Source of the DNA: Nilaparvata lugens
Taxonomy: Eukaryota > Arthropoda > Insecta > Hemiptera > Delphacidae
Direction of reading: 5' to 3'
Assembly (NCBI RefSeq): GCF_014356525.2
Contig: NC_052506.1
Coordinates: forward strand, 20,239,916 to 20,303,915
Length of the DNA: 64,000 nt
The translations under genes and the position numbers were made by a program. Positions 1 to 11,478 of the stretch are shown piece by piece. Numbering within the stretch: the stretch's first letter is position 1; every line of letters begins with the position of its first letter. The notes under the pieces are model-generated. The model did not search any database, had not been told where the DNA came from, and worked only from the letters and a program-made list of their open reading frames with translations.

Positions 1-1309
1 CGGAACATAGTAAGTTTATAATATAAAAATTCGATTGCACTGGGTCTCATTTCTGGAAAAACTCACTGAAGGACATTAAAAGGATAATGAATATTCATCC
101 TTGGAAAAACATCTGATAATTATTTCGTCGTCTGTTGATGATGGAAGTGAGTGAGCGAGTTCATGTGTGTGGGACTGTTAAAATTATGACTCAGCGGTTG
201 AACTTTTGTAATCATCCAATCAGGTACTTAGGTTGCAAAAAAGTCGGGTTATTTTAAATCCTGATTAATTTAAGAAGATCCATCTTTTTGAATTGGTCTT
301 CTCTGATTTAGTTCACGTAAAATTAATCAGGATTAAACTTAAACCGGCTTTTGTGCAACCGGGCCTTTGTGAGGGAAATTTCTGCATTCCTCAGGGAGTT
401 AATCTCAATTTACTGTGATTAGATTGAACATTTCTGTATGAACTATGAATGTTGTTATAATTTCTTCTTTCATAAGTAATGTTTTATGCTTTTGAACTCC
501 AGAGCGAAGCTCGGTCCCTGATATTTTTATATTATCGTTTTATCAGTGCGACCACGACACCAATCGCTTAGCCTACCTAATAGGCTAATTGAATTTTTAA
601 AATTCTCAAGTGGATAAAGCATTTTAGATCTGCTGTACGTATTATCAAAATATAAAATTACACATAATCTGTTCAAACCTAAAATATTCTGTTTAATCAT
701 GTTATAAAGGTTATAGGGTAGGTTAGGTTTCTGCTTGTATATGGTAATATTTTGATATCTAAAATACAGTGTACAGCTATCGTGGTATAGGCCTAATTGT
801 GCTACATTTAATATTTTCAATACCGAAAATACGTACACCAGATTCGGAACTGTCCCCAAATTAAGATTCTTGAGTTGAAATCAGTTTCAACCTTACAATT
901 TTATTAATAGTTTTTTGACTTGTTTTTTCTAGCAAAGTAATTTATAAGAATTATTAAATAAACTGAAATAACTTATAACAAGTTAATTGTTAAACGCTGG
1001 TTGTTTCTTAATAATAGGTTAGGCCTAGTAACAATCAGGGTAGACTTTCATTGTTTATTTCCAATCATCAAAAACAAACTAGATCAACGTATTACAATTC
1101 TAAGTTTAAACTCGTTCAGCTTAGATGGTTTTATTCAAATTATATAGATTGTATTTTATCATGTTTATTCTTGAAGTTACCCAGGTTGATGCTTGGCATG
1201 GTACAGCTTGCCGCGCAAAGCGTTCCGGTAACAAAGAACCAATCTAAACATTTTAAGCACAAAATTTTGCTTTGATATGAATTTAATATTGAAAATAAAT
1301 TTTGATTAC
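1..1309. other. Probable intron 1 of the SAP gene, with one palindromic repeat
   Basis: No convincing exon is seen on either strand. The stretch is AT-rich and holds one short palindromic element at 229-365, listed separately. If the SAP gene assignment is right, this is its first intron. Confidence 0.45.
229..365. mobile_element. Short palindromic MITE, 'GGTTGCAC-AAAGCCGGTT' family, copy 1
   Basis: The ends are inverted: GGTTGCAAAAAAG at the left and CTTTTGTGCAACC at the right. The inner arms carry TCCTGATTAAT and ATTAATCAGGA. Related copies lie at 36653-36832, 47357-47780 and 52789-52935. The repeated inverted ends without an ORF fit a non-autonomous DNA element. Confidence 0.7.
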
Positions 1310-1445
1310 CTTGGCCTTTCTCTTCTTCCAAAGCTTCTTTTAGTCTCTCAACTAAAACAGCTTTAACTCCTTTAGTATCTAACCCACGCGCTGATAATTC
1401 ATTTCGAAGTTTAACGACAGTCAACTTAGAAAGTTCAGTATCCAT
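1310..1445 (-). CDS. SAP-domain protein, first coding exon (partial gene)
   Basis: This is the N-terminus of a protein that begins directly with a SAP motif, a helix-turn-helix fold that binds AT-rich scaffold/matrix DNA. Residues 1-40 show the pattern LSKLTVVKLRNEL...GLDTKGVKAVLVERL. The start is the ATG at 1445-1443. The exon ends at 1310 with CCAAG followed by GTAATC, a good donor, leaving one base of the next codon. No second exon is visible between 1 and 1309, so the rest lies beyond the left edge. A SAP motif at the very N-terminus is typical of the hnRNP U / hnRNP U-like family. SAFB-like and other SAP nuclear proteins are alternatives, so no symbol is given. Reading past the donor meets no recognisable domain. 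Confidence 0.72.
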
Positions 1446-3476
1446 GACTGATAATTATTGTAGCATGGAATAATAATAAATCAGCGGCAATACACAACAC
1501 ACATACAATTAAATATAACTTATGAGACAAAAATACAATTAATAAGAAAATTGGAAACAACAGTCGGTCAACGCAGAACGGTCACAAAGAAAATGGATGT
1601 CCACCAGCTAACCACTTATCTACGATTTCACTGACTCAAACAAAACGCTGCAAGCCTGCAAGTTGGACAGCGCACTCACTCTTCTAGTTTCTGAAGCCAA
1701 GACTTCTGATTGGCCGAGAAAGAAGAACGGAGATCAAAACATACGAAATACACCAATGAGAACTCGGCTTAATAATCTATAAATCCTACGCTTTCGATAG
1801 ACACGAAAATTGAATGGCTACAGCTACGGCAAACTACCATTAATTGAATAGACCGGGCAGATTGATGACGTCACTGGCAAAGTTCATAACATGTAAATTG
1901 AATTTCAAGGAAATTTCAAATTGAATTAACAACTTAATAAATCTCAATAACCCCTGTGCAATGGTGAATATAAGGATCATCACAGTGTTTGTCATCCAAT
2001 TGTTTGTTTTATAATCTGATCCTACCTCTAATTTAATTTTCCTGTTCAAATTCAAAATCATTGCATCTTGCTTCCCTTTGGAATTACATGATGAAAGCAA
2101 CCCTTCATAAATTCTTAATAGAAAAAGACTATTACTCGGTGGATGAGTATCTGGAAAACCATCTTTGAAGACTATTAGATAAGTAATTTAGATTTTTATA
2201 TATTTGTTGTGACTGATATGTTATATTGTTGAGAAATTATTTTTTTAATTGACGCATTCTTGTACTTTTTTATGTATATTTGAATAAAGATGATTGATTG
2301 ATGAGTGGTTATATTGTGATGGATGTCAGCATTTCAGTGGTGGGTAGGCTATTATATATTTTTTTATTTTAATATCAGTGCTCATTTTTAAATTCAGTAG
2401 GCAATGCAGAAAACCTTCACTGTTATTGCTTATTAAGATCTGCAACTTCATATTGTTCAAATCATACATAAATCTATTAGTGTCAAGTAAGTTTATGGAA
2501 ATTTTAGTATTGTTTAGCTCTTGTCGTTTTTCATCAACCTCTTATATTAAAATAGCAGTCAATGTTACAAGCTGTGAGCTGTGACAATAATTCTGTCAAC
2601 ACTTGTGAATTTTTTAAACTCACATTTTTACACACCAAGAATTCCTATGAATAAGCAGCATTCAATGTTATGGGATATGCTTTATGAGCTGCTTGGATTG
2701 TTTTTGGTACTTGATGCTTGTTTTCACCCATCTGAGATTATGATTGACACACTCTTGAGTCAGTTCTATTTGAGTTGATGACGTCATCAATAAAGGACTG
2801 ACACAAGATCATTTTTGGTCACTGCCGTGGCTGCAGCGGGCAGTCTCAACCAGATAAGAGATAAGGAGCCAAGAGCCAGCCATAAAGTGTCGTAAGTCAT
2901 AAAGACGCATATCAGCATCAGCAAACAACTTGAGCAGCATGGATAAGTGGAATCTGCCTTCAAGGCAAGTATTGACAGCAATGAATTATGCATGTATCAA
3001 TTTAAAAATATCAAGGCCAACCTGAATAATGTTAATGTAAAGATGCCGCATCGTTTGAAAGTTGGAAAAGTTTCATTATAATGATTTTTATCATTATACT
3101 CTTCCTTTCATACAAGCTTTTTACAAATGAATTCCTCTATTTTTCAACTATTTCCTTCTATTGTCACCACCTAATCCGATCGAAAATAAATCAATAGAGG
3201 TTGAGAGGCACATAAACGCATAAGGGACTTTTTGGCGCTCTTTGGATAACCCCCGCACACCTTATCAATTTTTCAATTATTATTAATAGTGAATTATCTA
3301 TAGCACCTTCTCTCCTCATCATAAATTATTATAATTATCAGAGTGACTTTGTAGAAATACTTGAATAGATGGACAGGCAGCCACTTTTTATCCAACTTAG
3401 CTTCACTTTTAATCAATTTTTTCACAATTCAAATAAAAAATCAGGGACCAACGCAACAAACTCAGGGTAGGCTATC
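1446..3476. other. Upstream flank of the SAP gene; no gene seen
   Basis: The first few hundred bases should hold the minus-strand promoter and 5' UTR of the SAP gene. I could not place a TATA box or initiator with confidence. The rest is AT-rich with only short ORFs that look like noise. No RNA gene or clear repeat was found. Confidence 0.4.
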
Positions 3477-3680
3477 ATCACATTGAATGCGTCTATGTGC
3501 AAATGCACGTTAGATATAATATATCATGTATCAGCCGAAAAAAAATCTGGAAAGAGCTCCACTTGCGATGAAAAAAAATTTGCTGACAAAAAAAAATCGA
3601 GTTGCTCACACTGAATGCAACGAAGTGCACGCAACAGTGTGTGATTGTTGCTTTTTTCAGATTTTGATTCGTTTATTGTG
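3477..3680. mobile_element. Decayed palindromic repeat, partner of 44946-45190
   Basis: It contains TTGAATGCGT and TATGTGCAA near its left end, then CTGGAAAGAGC, and ends near a run resembling the inverse (GCTTTTTTCAGATTTT). The same words recur, inverted, around 44985-45180. There is no ORF. Confidence 0.4.
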
Positions 3681-3846
3681 ATGGCATGTGTTGTCTGTAG
3701 AAATGATAATGTCGTTGAGTAATAATAATTAATTCATTAGCATTTGAATAATTGCAATATCTCAGTAATTTCCATCTGTTGTCTGTAGAACTCTCCTTCA
3801 CATGCAGGTGACTGGTTTTGTGGAGGAAATCCCTGCATTTGTTCAA

Positions 3847-4770
3847 TAGTCCAGTCAATAAAATTTATACATAAAAAAGGGGATGTGCTTGCAAAATGAT
3901 ATTGTAGTTCTGATTTTTTAATATATTATTTGGATACATGAGAGAAGTCCAGAACCTATTTCTATTTCACGTAAAATTTCCTTGTGCTAGATAGAGAGTG
4001 GCCCGAAAACCTCGTATTTTTTGGTTAATTTTCCAGTTTTAAGCTATTTCTGCCAAATCCAATAATCGGACAGAAAAATTTGCTCTCGCTTTTTTTTAGA
4101 TTATGAAATTCTAAATAAAATGAGATCATTCGGAACTCTAATGAGTACTGAGTTATGATTTTTCAAAAATGAGTGAATCTTAAAGAAAAAAATCAATTTT
4201 GATGTACCCATTTTAGTTTTTGATCAACAACATCTTCCGATTGTTACCATTTCGATGTATAATAATTCAAAATCCCTCTGGGCGAATTTTTGTGTTCTAC
4301 AATCTGAGATCATGTAGACCGCTCTATCTCATACTTATAGATTTCCAGATACACCTGACAACAATGCTCCTTGTATTGTGAAAAACACCTAATTTTCAGC
4401 TTCAACCATCATAACCAACTACATTGTCTCACATTGATATTTCACACAATGATATACTCATTTTTGAAAAATCATAACAAACTCAGTACTCATTGGAGAC
4501 AGAGAGTTCCAAATGATCTCATTTTATTCAGAATTTCATAAAAAAAGGTAAGAGCAAATTTTTCTGTCTGATTACTGGATTTGGCAGAAATAGCTGAAAA
4601 CTGGAAATTTAATAAAAAATACGAGGTTTTTGGGCCACCCTCTATCTAGCACAAGGAAATTTTGCATGAAGAAACTGGTTTTGGACTTCTCTCATGTATC
4701 CAAATAATATATTAAAAAATCAGAACTACAATATAAATTGCAAGCACCAATGTATATAGTGACTGGACTA
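3847..4770. mobile_element. Long-hairpin palindromic element, TAGTCCAGTCA family, copy 1
   Basis: The termini are perfect inverted repeats: TAGTCCAGTCA at 3847-3857 and TGACTGGACTA at 4760-4770. The two arms continue to match inward for several hundred bases, for example CATGAGAGAAGTCCAGA against TGGACTTCTCTCATG, and ATTTGGCAGAAATAGCT against its inverse. CAA flanks both sides, a possible 3-bp target duplication. A second copy is at 21266-22427. There is no transposase ORF, so it is non-autonomous. Confidence 0.78.
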
Positions 4771-5050
4771 CAATAACTCTAACCTACATCAATAAGTTAT
4801 TCAATTCTCTAATCTACATATTTCATCAATAAGTGGTCAACAAAGTAATATTGTATAGAAGATGATTTACACCATAAAACTATCAAAATATTTTATAAAA
4901 GCTGACTTATTTGACTAACATACATCTTTTGTGAACTTTCCATTCATTTCAATAGGGCAACATTAAAAGCTCTATTACTGTCGCTGGTCCACAGTATATT
5001 ATTGTATAAAATTATGATTTATTACACCATCAAACTATCAAATATTTTAT
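4771..5050. repeat. Repeat segment shared with 22428-22650
   Basis: The sequence right of the hairpin element is repeated almost word for word right of the second hairpin copy. It includes ACATACATCTTTTGTG and TCGCTGGTCCACAGTAT in both. The duplicated unit is therefore longer than the hairpin itself. Copy 1 also repeats part of itself: CTATCAAAATATTTTAT occurs twice. Confidence 0.65.
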
Positions 5051-5131
5051 AAAAGCTGACTTTTTGCACGAACGTTTGTTCGTGCATTCATTTCAATACG
5101 GCTACTCCAAAGTTATAAGATACAGTATAAG

Positions 5132-5302
5132 AGACTGTCAAAGTCATTGAACAGCTTTGAGATTGTTGGCCAAAAAATTTTTAATAAGCTGCCACCTGAA
5201 CTCCGAACTCCGCCTCTCAATATATTCAAGGCAGCAAAGATGGTACAAAAACCACTTTATAAGCTGGACGAGTTCTTTGATAGAAAAATGAGTGTTTCTT
5301 GA
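5132..5302 (+). pseudogene. LINE ORF2 C-terminal remnant
   Basis: An open stretch of 56 codons ending in TGA reads like the extreme C-terminus of Jockey/CR1-type ORF2 proteins: SFEIVGQKIFNKLP...LRTPPLNIFKAAK. This 'FN.LP' region follows the reverse transcriptase in these elements. Nothing upstream restores the RT, so it is a 5'-truncated or eroded copy. Confidence 0.6.
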
Positions 5303-5456
5303 TTCATCTTCTTGTCGGAGATTAGAGTGTTATGAATATTATTGTAATACGTAACAGTCAGGTACTGTTTATTTATTTACATTAGTTGACGTTGTCTCTT
5401 GCCTTCGTAGCCTACTGACAAGAAAATATTATTATTGTTTACTAATTCCTCTGCAG

Positions 5457-5898
5457 GAATCCAACGAAAGCCAACTTGCAGGAATACGAGGACTGGCAAG
5501 ACATCGATCGAATAGTGGAGCTGCAGCTATTAGAAACGGCGAAATACCGTGAAACCTTCTGTCAACTAGCACGTATCCTGTGTGCGCCTCCTACGCCCAA
5601 CACCAAGAAGGACATCCTGCGTGTCCTCTTGGCTCGATTCAGACAGAAGTGCGCCGTCAAGCAGGCGATGGGGCTCATACAGCAGCAGGAGCAGTCTGCT
5701 AGCTCCACAGAGCTGGTGCATCTCGATCAGATGCTGCGGGAGTTGGTCATTGGTGAGGATAATCCAGCACAGGGGGGGGAGCAGCAGCAGGAGCAGTCTG
5801 CTAGCTCCACAGAGCTGGTGCATCTCGATCAGATACTGCGGGAGTTGGTCATTGGTGAGGATAATCCAGCACAGGGGGGGCAGCCTCCCCAGCAATAG
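5457..5898 (+). CDS. Possible terminal exon of an unrecognised gene with an in-frame duplication
   Basis: The sequence TTCCTCTGCAG at 5446-5456 is a good splice acceptor. The frame then stays open to TAG at 5896-5898. The segment is clearly more GC-rich than its surroundings and its third positions favour G/C. The protein part reads NPTKANLQEYEDWQDIDR, then a helical stretch (LETAKYRETFCQLARIL), then a Gln/Glu-rich tail. The tail holds two copies of a 34-residue unit (QEQSASSTELVHLDQ..LRELVIGEDNPAQGG). I recognise no family. There is no convincing ATG and no matching upstream exon in the window. It may be a terminal host exon, an exonised repeat or part of a transposable element. Confidence 0.4.
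5679..5882 (+). repeat. Two tandem copies of a 102-bp coding unit
   Basis: Two nearly identical 102-bp units (5679-5780 and 5781-5882) keep the reading frame, adding exactly 34 codons. They differ at few positions, for example ATGCTG against ATACTG in the LDQ-M/I-L segment. This indicates a recent duplication. Confidence 0.85.
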
Positions 5899-6178
5899 AT
5901 CAACATCCCAACGGCAGCTACTAAACAATGGAAATGACCGAATAATTGTTGTAACCCATACCTACCTGCATTTAGATGTCGTACTAGTCCCAGTTCTTCC
6001 TAATTATTACTTTAATATTTTTATAATTTTATATTAATCAAAACGATTTTTTTTTGTTATTACAAATAGGTGACTAAAGGCGAACGCATTCAGTAACAGA
6101 CAGACATATGCAGACAGCCGGAAAAAAATCCACCACAGGTTATCAAATGTTGCAAAACACACAGACGGCCGTCTGTCT

Positions 6179-6663
6179 GCGTTACCTAAGGCTAGCTACA
6201 CACGCATCGGACACAGACGTCCATCTGTCTGCGTTACCTAAGGCTAGCTACACACATCGGACACAGACGTCCGTCTGTCTGCGTTACCTAAGGCTAGCTA
6301 CACACACATCGGACACAGACGTCCGTCTGTCTGCGTTACCTAAGGCTAGCTACACACATCGGACACAGACGTCCGTCTGTCTGCGTTACCTAAGGCTAGC
6401 TACACACACATCGGACACAGACGTCCGTCTGTCTGCGTTACCTAAGGCTAGCTACACACGCATCGGACACAGACGTCCGTCTGTCTGTGTTACCTAAGAC
6501 TAGCTACACACACATCAGACACAGACGTCCGTCTGTCTGCGTTACCTAAGGCTAGCTACACACACATCGGACACAGACGTCCGTCTGTCTGCGTTACCTA
6601 AGGCTAGCTACACACACATCGGACACAGACGTCCGTCTGTCTGCGTTACCAAAGGCTAGCTAC
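6179..6663. repeat. Minisatellite, about 10 units of 50-52 bp
   Basis: GTTACCTAAGGCTAGCTACA recurs at 6181, 6233, 6283, 6335, 6385, 6437, 6489, 6541, 6593 and 6645. Length varies with the number of CA pairs before CATCGGACACAGACG. Each unit holds the palindrome ACAGACGTCCGTCTGT. The ORF across it (6108-6497) is an artefact of the repeat. Confidence 0.93.
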
Positions 6664-6825
6664 ACACACATCGATTTTTGTTCGTACGATTTTTTTGCCG
6701 TCCTTATAAATTCTATCAGATCAAACAGATGATGTTTGTCAAGTTGAGTTTAATCTGATAGAATTCATAAGGACGGCAAAATATCATATGAACAAAAATG
6801 AATGTGTGTGTGACTGGCTTGTCTG
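6646..6825. mobile_element. Palindromic MITE fused to the minisatellite
   Basis: The inverted arms are TGCCGTCCTTATAAATTCTA and its partner near 6755-6780 (ATAGAATTCATAAGGACGGCA). The outer arms are CACACATCGATTTTTGTTC and GAACAAAAATGAATGTGTG. The left outer arm (GGCTAGCTACACACAC) is itself the minisatellite word, so the tandem array grew out of one end of this element. Confidence 0.65.
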
Positions 6826-6839
6826 CATGTAGGCGTTTG

Positions 6840-8049
6840 ATTACTTACGTGACTCTGTTGCAATGTGCGTTGATCTTTGAAGACCCCTAATTATAGGCCT
6901 AAGAGTTGATGCAATGTCTCTATCTTAATGTTTTATTAATTTACAAATACAATAATCATAATAGTATAAATAATAATTGTTATATTGCAATCATCGGTAC
7001 AGTGTTACTGACTACGGATAATCTAATAAAATTGTATTGTATCTTAATTCGGACAAATTGAATCACAAGAAGTATTGCCTATTTATAATACATATAAATA
7101 CAGTGTGGGAAATCCAACGATAATAATGTTATAGAGGAATTTATTATCCAAAGAGATTGAAGACTATACACTGTAATAAACTTTTTTAACCAGTCAAAAT
7201 TCCTAGTTTATTCCGAATTTCGATGCGTGGTAGCATTCTAAGAACAGTATTAATAAAATACATCGATGATAGTTCTATTTTTAAATGAAATGAATTGCTC
7301 ATGATCTGTGTTTTTTTTCATAAACTGAATAAAATTACATTATATAAAATACTAATAATCCTGCCAGACTTGAATATATAAAATTATTAAAATGAATTAT
7401 TTGAGAATTTCTAAAAAGATTTGAAAAAAAAATGTTTGCAATGAGAATCTTTTAATGTTTATATAAATATTTTTTCTACAGTACAAGGATATGGATACAA
7501 TTGAGGAAAACAGAGTAAACTAGAGGGTTGAAGACATAGAGTTATTTAGTAACCCTATAAAGAAAATTATTAATTTTACTAAGCTATAATTTTGAATAAT
7601 AAAATGAACCAAGCAATAGTTTGATCTCACTAATGTTTATTTTTTCAACTTTAACATACTATTCACCATTCCACTCTACCATCTTATTGGCAAGAAGCAA
7701 AGAATTATTTTTAATAAAAAAAAGCAATTTGAATTTTAAATTTCATATTTTTGATAAGTAGGTATTCAGTTTATGTATGCAACAAGTCTTGGGTGCTGAC
7801 TGCTCATTTTATATTTAGAAAAATATGTTTCTCTATTATACAATACTTCAACATTTATGTAGATTACATGTTACAATCGTTACAGTATTTCTGTTGAACT
7901 TCAACTTGAAAAAAATTAATGCGTATTATCAAGTTTGTTCACATTATTTATTACGTTATTGTATGTTTTATCCCATTGATGTTGTTTAATTGTGCTTTAA
8001 ACCTTTCCATTAAACTGTGTTGTACAATATCCACATGACATATTATTAT
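6840..8049. other. AT-rich spacer, nothing recognised
   Basis: There are stop codons in every frame and no splice-flanked open segments. No inverted or tandem repeat stands out. Confidence 0.5.
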
Positions 8050-8656
8050 TAAGGCTGTGCAAAGGCTAAAAATAAACTTTCCACTGGAGATATTTTTCAA
8101 AGTTTTTCGATATGTATATGTATGTATGTATTATATCATCGAGCTATAAAAATGGAGAAGTTTTCTCAGGAAAACATTTTTTCCGATCATTACTTCTTGA
8201 GATATGAGCTCCTAAAGTTTACATTTTTGGGACAGAACATTTTAAATTCGGTAAGAGTTCAATTTGTAAATATAAATTTTTGAGAAAGTTATTCAAAGTT
8301 GGTCAAAAATGACCAATAATAACTAATCTAAAAGTTATTTTTAGTAAATTGATTTTATTTGCTTTTAAATTATTTTTGTCAGAAATTGATATTTTTAGAA
8401 AATTTTTATTTTATTTAATCAAAATTACCATGAAGAATTCATCCTCTGAATATCATGGATTTATCTCTTACCGAGTTTGAAATGTTCTGTCCCAAAAATT
8501 TAAACTTTAGGCGCTCATATCTCGAAAAGTAATTATTGAAAAGAAATGTTTCCCTGAGAAAAATATTTCATTTTGATAGCTTGATGATATACAAATCGAA
8601 AAACTTTGAAAAATATCACTAGTAGAAAGTTTATTTTTAGCCTTTGCACAGCCTTA
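8050..8656. mobile_element. Long-TIR palindromic MITE (TA target sites), copy 1
   Basis: The ends AAGGCTGTGCAAAGGCTAAA and the inverse TTTAGCCTTTGCACAGCCTT face each other, with TA at both outer edges (8050-8051 and 8655-8656). The arms match for about 150 bases or more, including CAAAGTTTTTCGATAT, TTTGGGACAGAACATTT and their inverses. TA target sites and long terminal inverted repeats fit a Tc1/mariner-type non-autonomous element. Copy 2 is at 27559-28164. Confidence 0.8.
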
Positions 8657-8783
8657 ATGTAGAAAATCCTATCTACTGCTTTCAGAAATGAAAAAACATT
8701 CAATCCATGTTTCTGTATCAAGTGTAAACTCTTCAAATAGTTATTTGAACCAAACCTGCTTGCAAATATCTTGTTGGGCAATG

Positions 8784-10024
8784 AAGTTCTTATTATTAAG
8801 TCAGTTTTTAAATATTGAAAGTTCGATATATTTCTCGAATAAGTTAAAAACACATTGGGAAGTAAGTTTTAGGAGTGATCAACACAATTTCAACACCATA
8901 AGCAAACATAGACCCGTGGAAATACAGTAGTTGACCTACCATGTTCGAGATCGATTCAAATCAAATAAAAGTCACCTGAATGTTAGTGAGACTGTTCAAC
9001 AGGCTTCCAGCACCTGTAAGCTCTCTCCAAAAGATAAGTATGCCAATCACCCCTCTTGGCGAAAACCATCTTATAACTGTCAAGATATTTCACATTCTTG
9101 TATAATATGAGAAGAGGCACAATACAAACCAAAATACTGTGGTTTACTGGAAAGAGATCATATTTATTTACATTCATACATTGAATAATACATTTTTCTA
9201 CAACTGCGCGTGAAAATAGTTATTTGTGCAACTAGTGCGCAAAGTGACAGTTTGCTGCACCGAAAGAAACGTTTACGCCCGAGCCGTAGGCAAGGGCGGA
9301 ATGGTTTCTTGAGTGCAGCAGAGGAACTTTGCGCACGTATTTCACATTAAATTTTTCCTACAGTTGAATATGGAAAGTGGGTAATTTAGGTAAAATTCCC
9401 TGAAATCCATCAAATGTTCTTCTGTGTAATTTTATTATTAATAAAACCCTTAATTTATTTAAAATTGAATAATAATAGTTGAATTATAATGATTAGTAAT
9501 TCAATTGAAAATTTATATGACTGCTTGAAGGGGGTTTATCTTATGTAAGCATTGAAATGACTATAATCAAGGCACATAATGGCAAGGCAACGCTGTTCTC
9601 CACTGCCATTATAACGTGGGCCTCACTATGAGTATTACCAACTTAATTTTGATTTTCCTGCACTGGTGCTCCATATAACCTACTAACTATTTTGTGTTGT
9701 CATGCTGCAAATCTGGAGTACGCAAAGTACTCACTTTGCGCACTAGTGCGGAAAAGTGATTCTTTGCGGCCTGCAATCAGTGCAGAAATGGTCACTTTTC
9801 AAGGTATCTGTAGGAAAAAGAATTTACATACTCAATTCTCCTCGTAAAACAGCCTCAGATATTTCTGAGGAGAATCTACTTTTTCGCTCGCTAACCATCT
9901 GCGCATGCGCAGTAGATTTACTTCAGACTCGCTAATCATTTGCGCATGCGCAGAAGAGTTTCTTTACGCTCGCTAATCAGCTGATGATAAGCAGCTCGCC
10001 AAAGTAGGTCAGATCTTAACCTAA
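8784..10024 (+). repeat. 1.24-kb direct repeat, left copy (candidate target-site duplication)
   Basis: This segment recurs at 16128-17390 with about six substitutions, a 21-bp tandem insertion and small indels. It abuts the LINE 5' boundary on its right. Internal landmarks are AACTAGTGCGCAAAGTGACA, CGCCCGAGCCGTAGGCAAGG and two TGCGCATGCGCAG palindromes. It also contains one half-end of the GGTCCACGTTATAATGGCAG MITE family near 9600-9630. It holds no credible coding sequence. Confidence 0.9.
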
Positions 10025-11478
10025 CACTTTTATAGTTTAAAACGTTTTCAAACAGTAACTGATAAATACTCCAAATTTCAAAAAAATAATTTCTAACAGT
10101 AATCTTTTAATATTTTCTGTTTTCACCGTAATTGATATAAGATTTTTTATAGTCTATTAATAATAACTCTATCAACAACAAATTAATAACCAAAATATCA
10201 CTTTTAATTAAGTAATAACTACTGTTTTTTGTTTTTTATATTCAATCCATTTTTAAATTGATCCCAAATAAATACTATTTTGTTAAATTGATAACTTTTT
10301 AAGAACACGAACTTAATACGCTCTGATTAATTCTAAAGTTCTTTTTGCCAAATTTTTATAATACGAGTACAACTTTTCAGCTCTTCTTAACTGAATTTAA
10401 ATACACCAAATTGCCCTTTTCATTAACTAATAATTATCTTACAATATAATTAAAAAGTCTTAAAGTACCGTGTTGCTTACTTATAATACATTTAAAAATA
10501 TTTAATCTATTATTCCTATTTTGATTCTTCTTTCTAATCTGTTTCCAAGTTTTAATTGTAAAGCTTCTCAAATTCTATAGTTTCTTTTATTCCTGTTTCA
10601 ATCGGTTTTCATTGGCCTTGTAGTTTGGGTAATACTCGTGTTTTGTCGGACTTTCTTATTTCCAAGCACCCTATTTTCGCTTAATTGCTTATAAGCCTAC
10701 TCTTTTCAGCTTTATTTGGCATTTTAAGCAAACTAATTTTTATGAAAGGCAATAATTTGTTTTTTGTTTCTGTATCGCAGTGGTCCTGGCAAATATTGTG
10801 CTGAGGTGAATTTTTGTAAACTTGGCACAAGCTTTGCTCTGGATTTTGGTGGTCGGGCTTGGTCTGCTGGGGACAGAGCACGCGCGATCATACAACAGCA
10901 AAATTTTCCTAAACTATAAATGAGAGCCTGTGTAGGTGGATCGTATTGGAAGTAGGAGTGTTGGAGAAGTCTGACTCTTGCATTGAAATAGTGGCAGTCC
11001 TTTCAAACTTATCTCTTGTTGCGATAATCAATCACTTTCAATTCTTCACTCAGAAATAAAAACGTTTTCAACATTCTCTCTATTTTAATCACAAAGACTG
11101 TCAGTTTTTATACTTTGACGTTTAAGAAGAATTGCAATCTCTTTCCTTTTCTAGAATTTAATAAAAAATAAATAATAAGAATCAATCAATTAAAGTTTCC
11201 TTTTCTATTTTGCTGCACGTAAGCATGATGGTTTTGTTTTTCTCTTTCGCATGTCTACAGACTAATTTTTGCTAGAATACTATTACTACAGCTAATAAAT
11301 AAATTGTTGTTAATTTGATAACACTTTTTCGTAATTATAATATAATTTCGTAGTCTAGTATTATTATAATCTATTTATTATTTTTTTTTTTTTTGCTTCT
11401 ACTAAATATATCTTCCTATTGTTACTGTTTCCCTATCTTATGGTTATTTTGTTTCGTGAGTCATCATAGCAGTTAACT
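10025..11478 (+). other. LINE 5' UTR / promoter region
   Basis: AT-rich, non-coding sequence between the repeat boundary and the ORF1 start. Such LINE leaders usually carry an internal promoter. None can be pinpointed here. Confidence 0.5.

Noticed and set aside
6108..6497. Repeat protein encoded by the minisatellite
   Set aside because: The frame is open only because the unit lacks stops in it, unit length is not a multiple of three throughout, and there are no splice or start signals.
6179..6663. CRISPR array
   Set aside because: Units are tandem copies without unique spacers, in a eukaryotic genome; it is a minisatellite.
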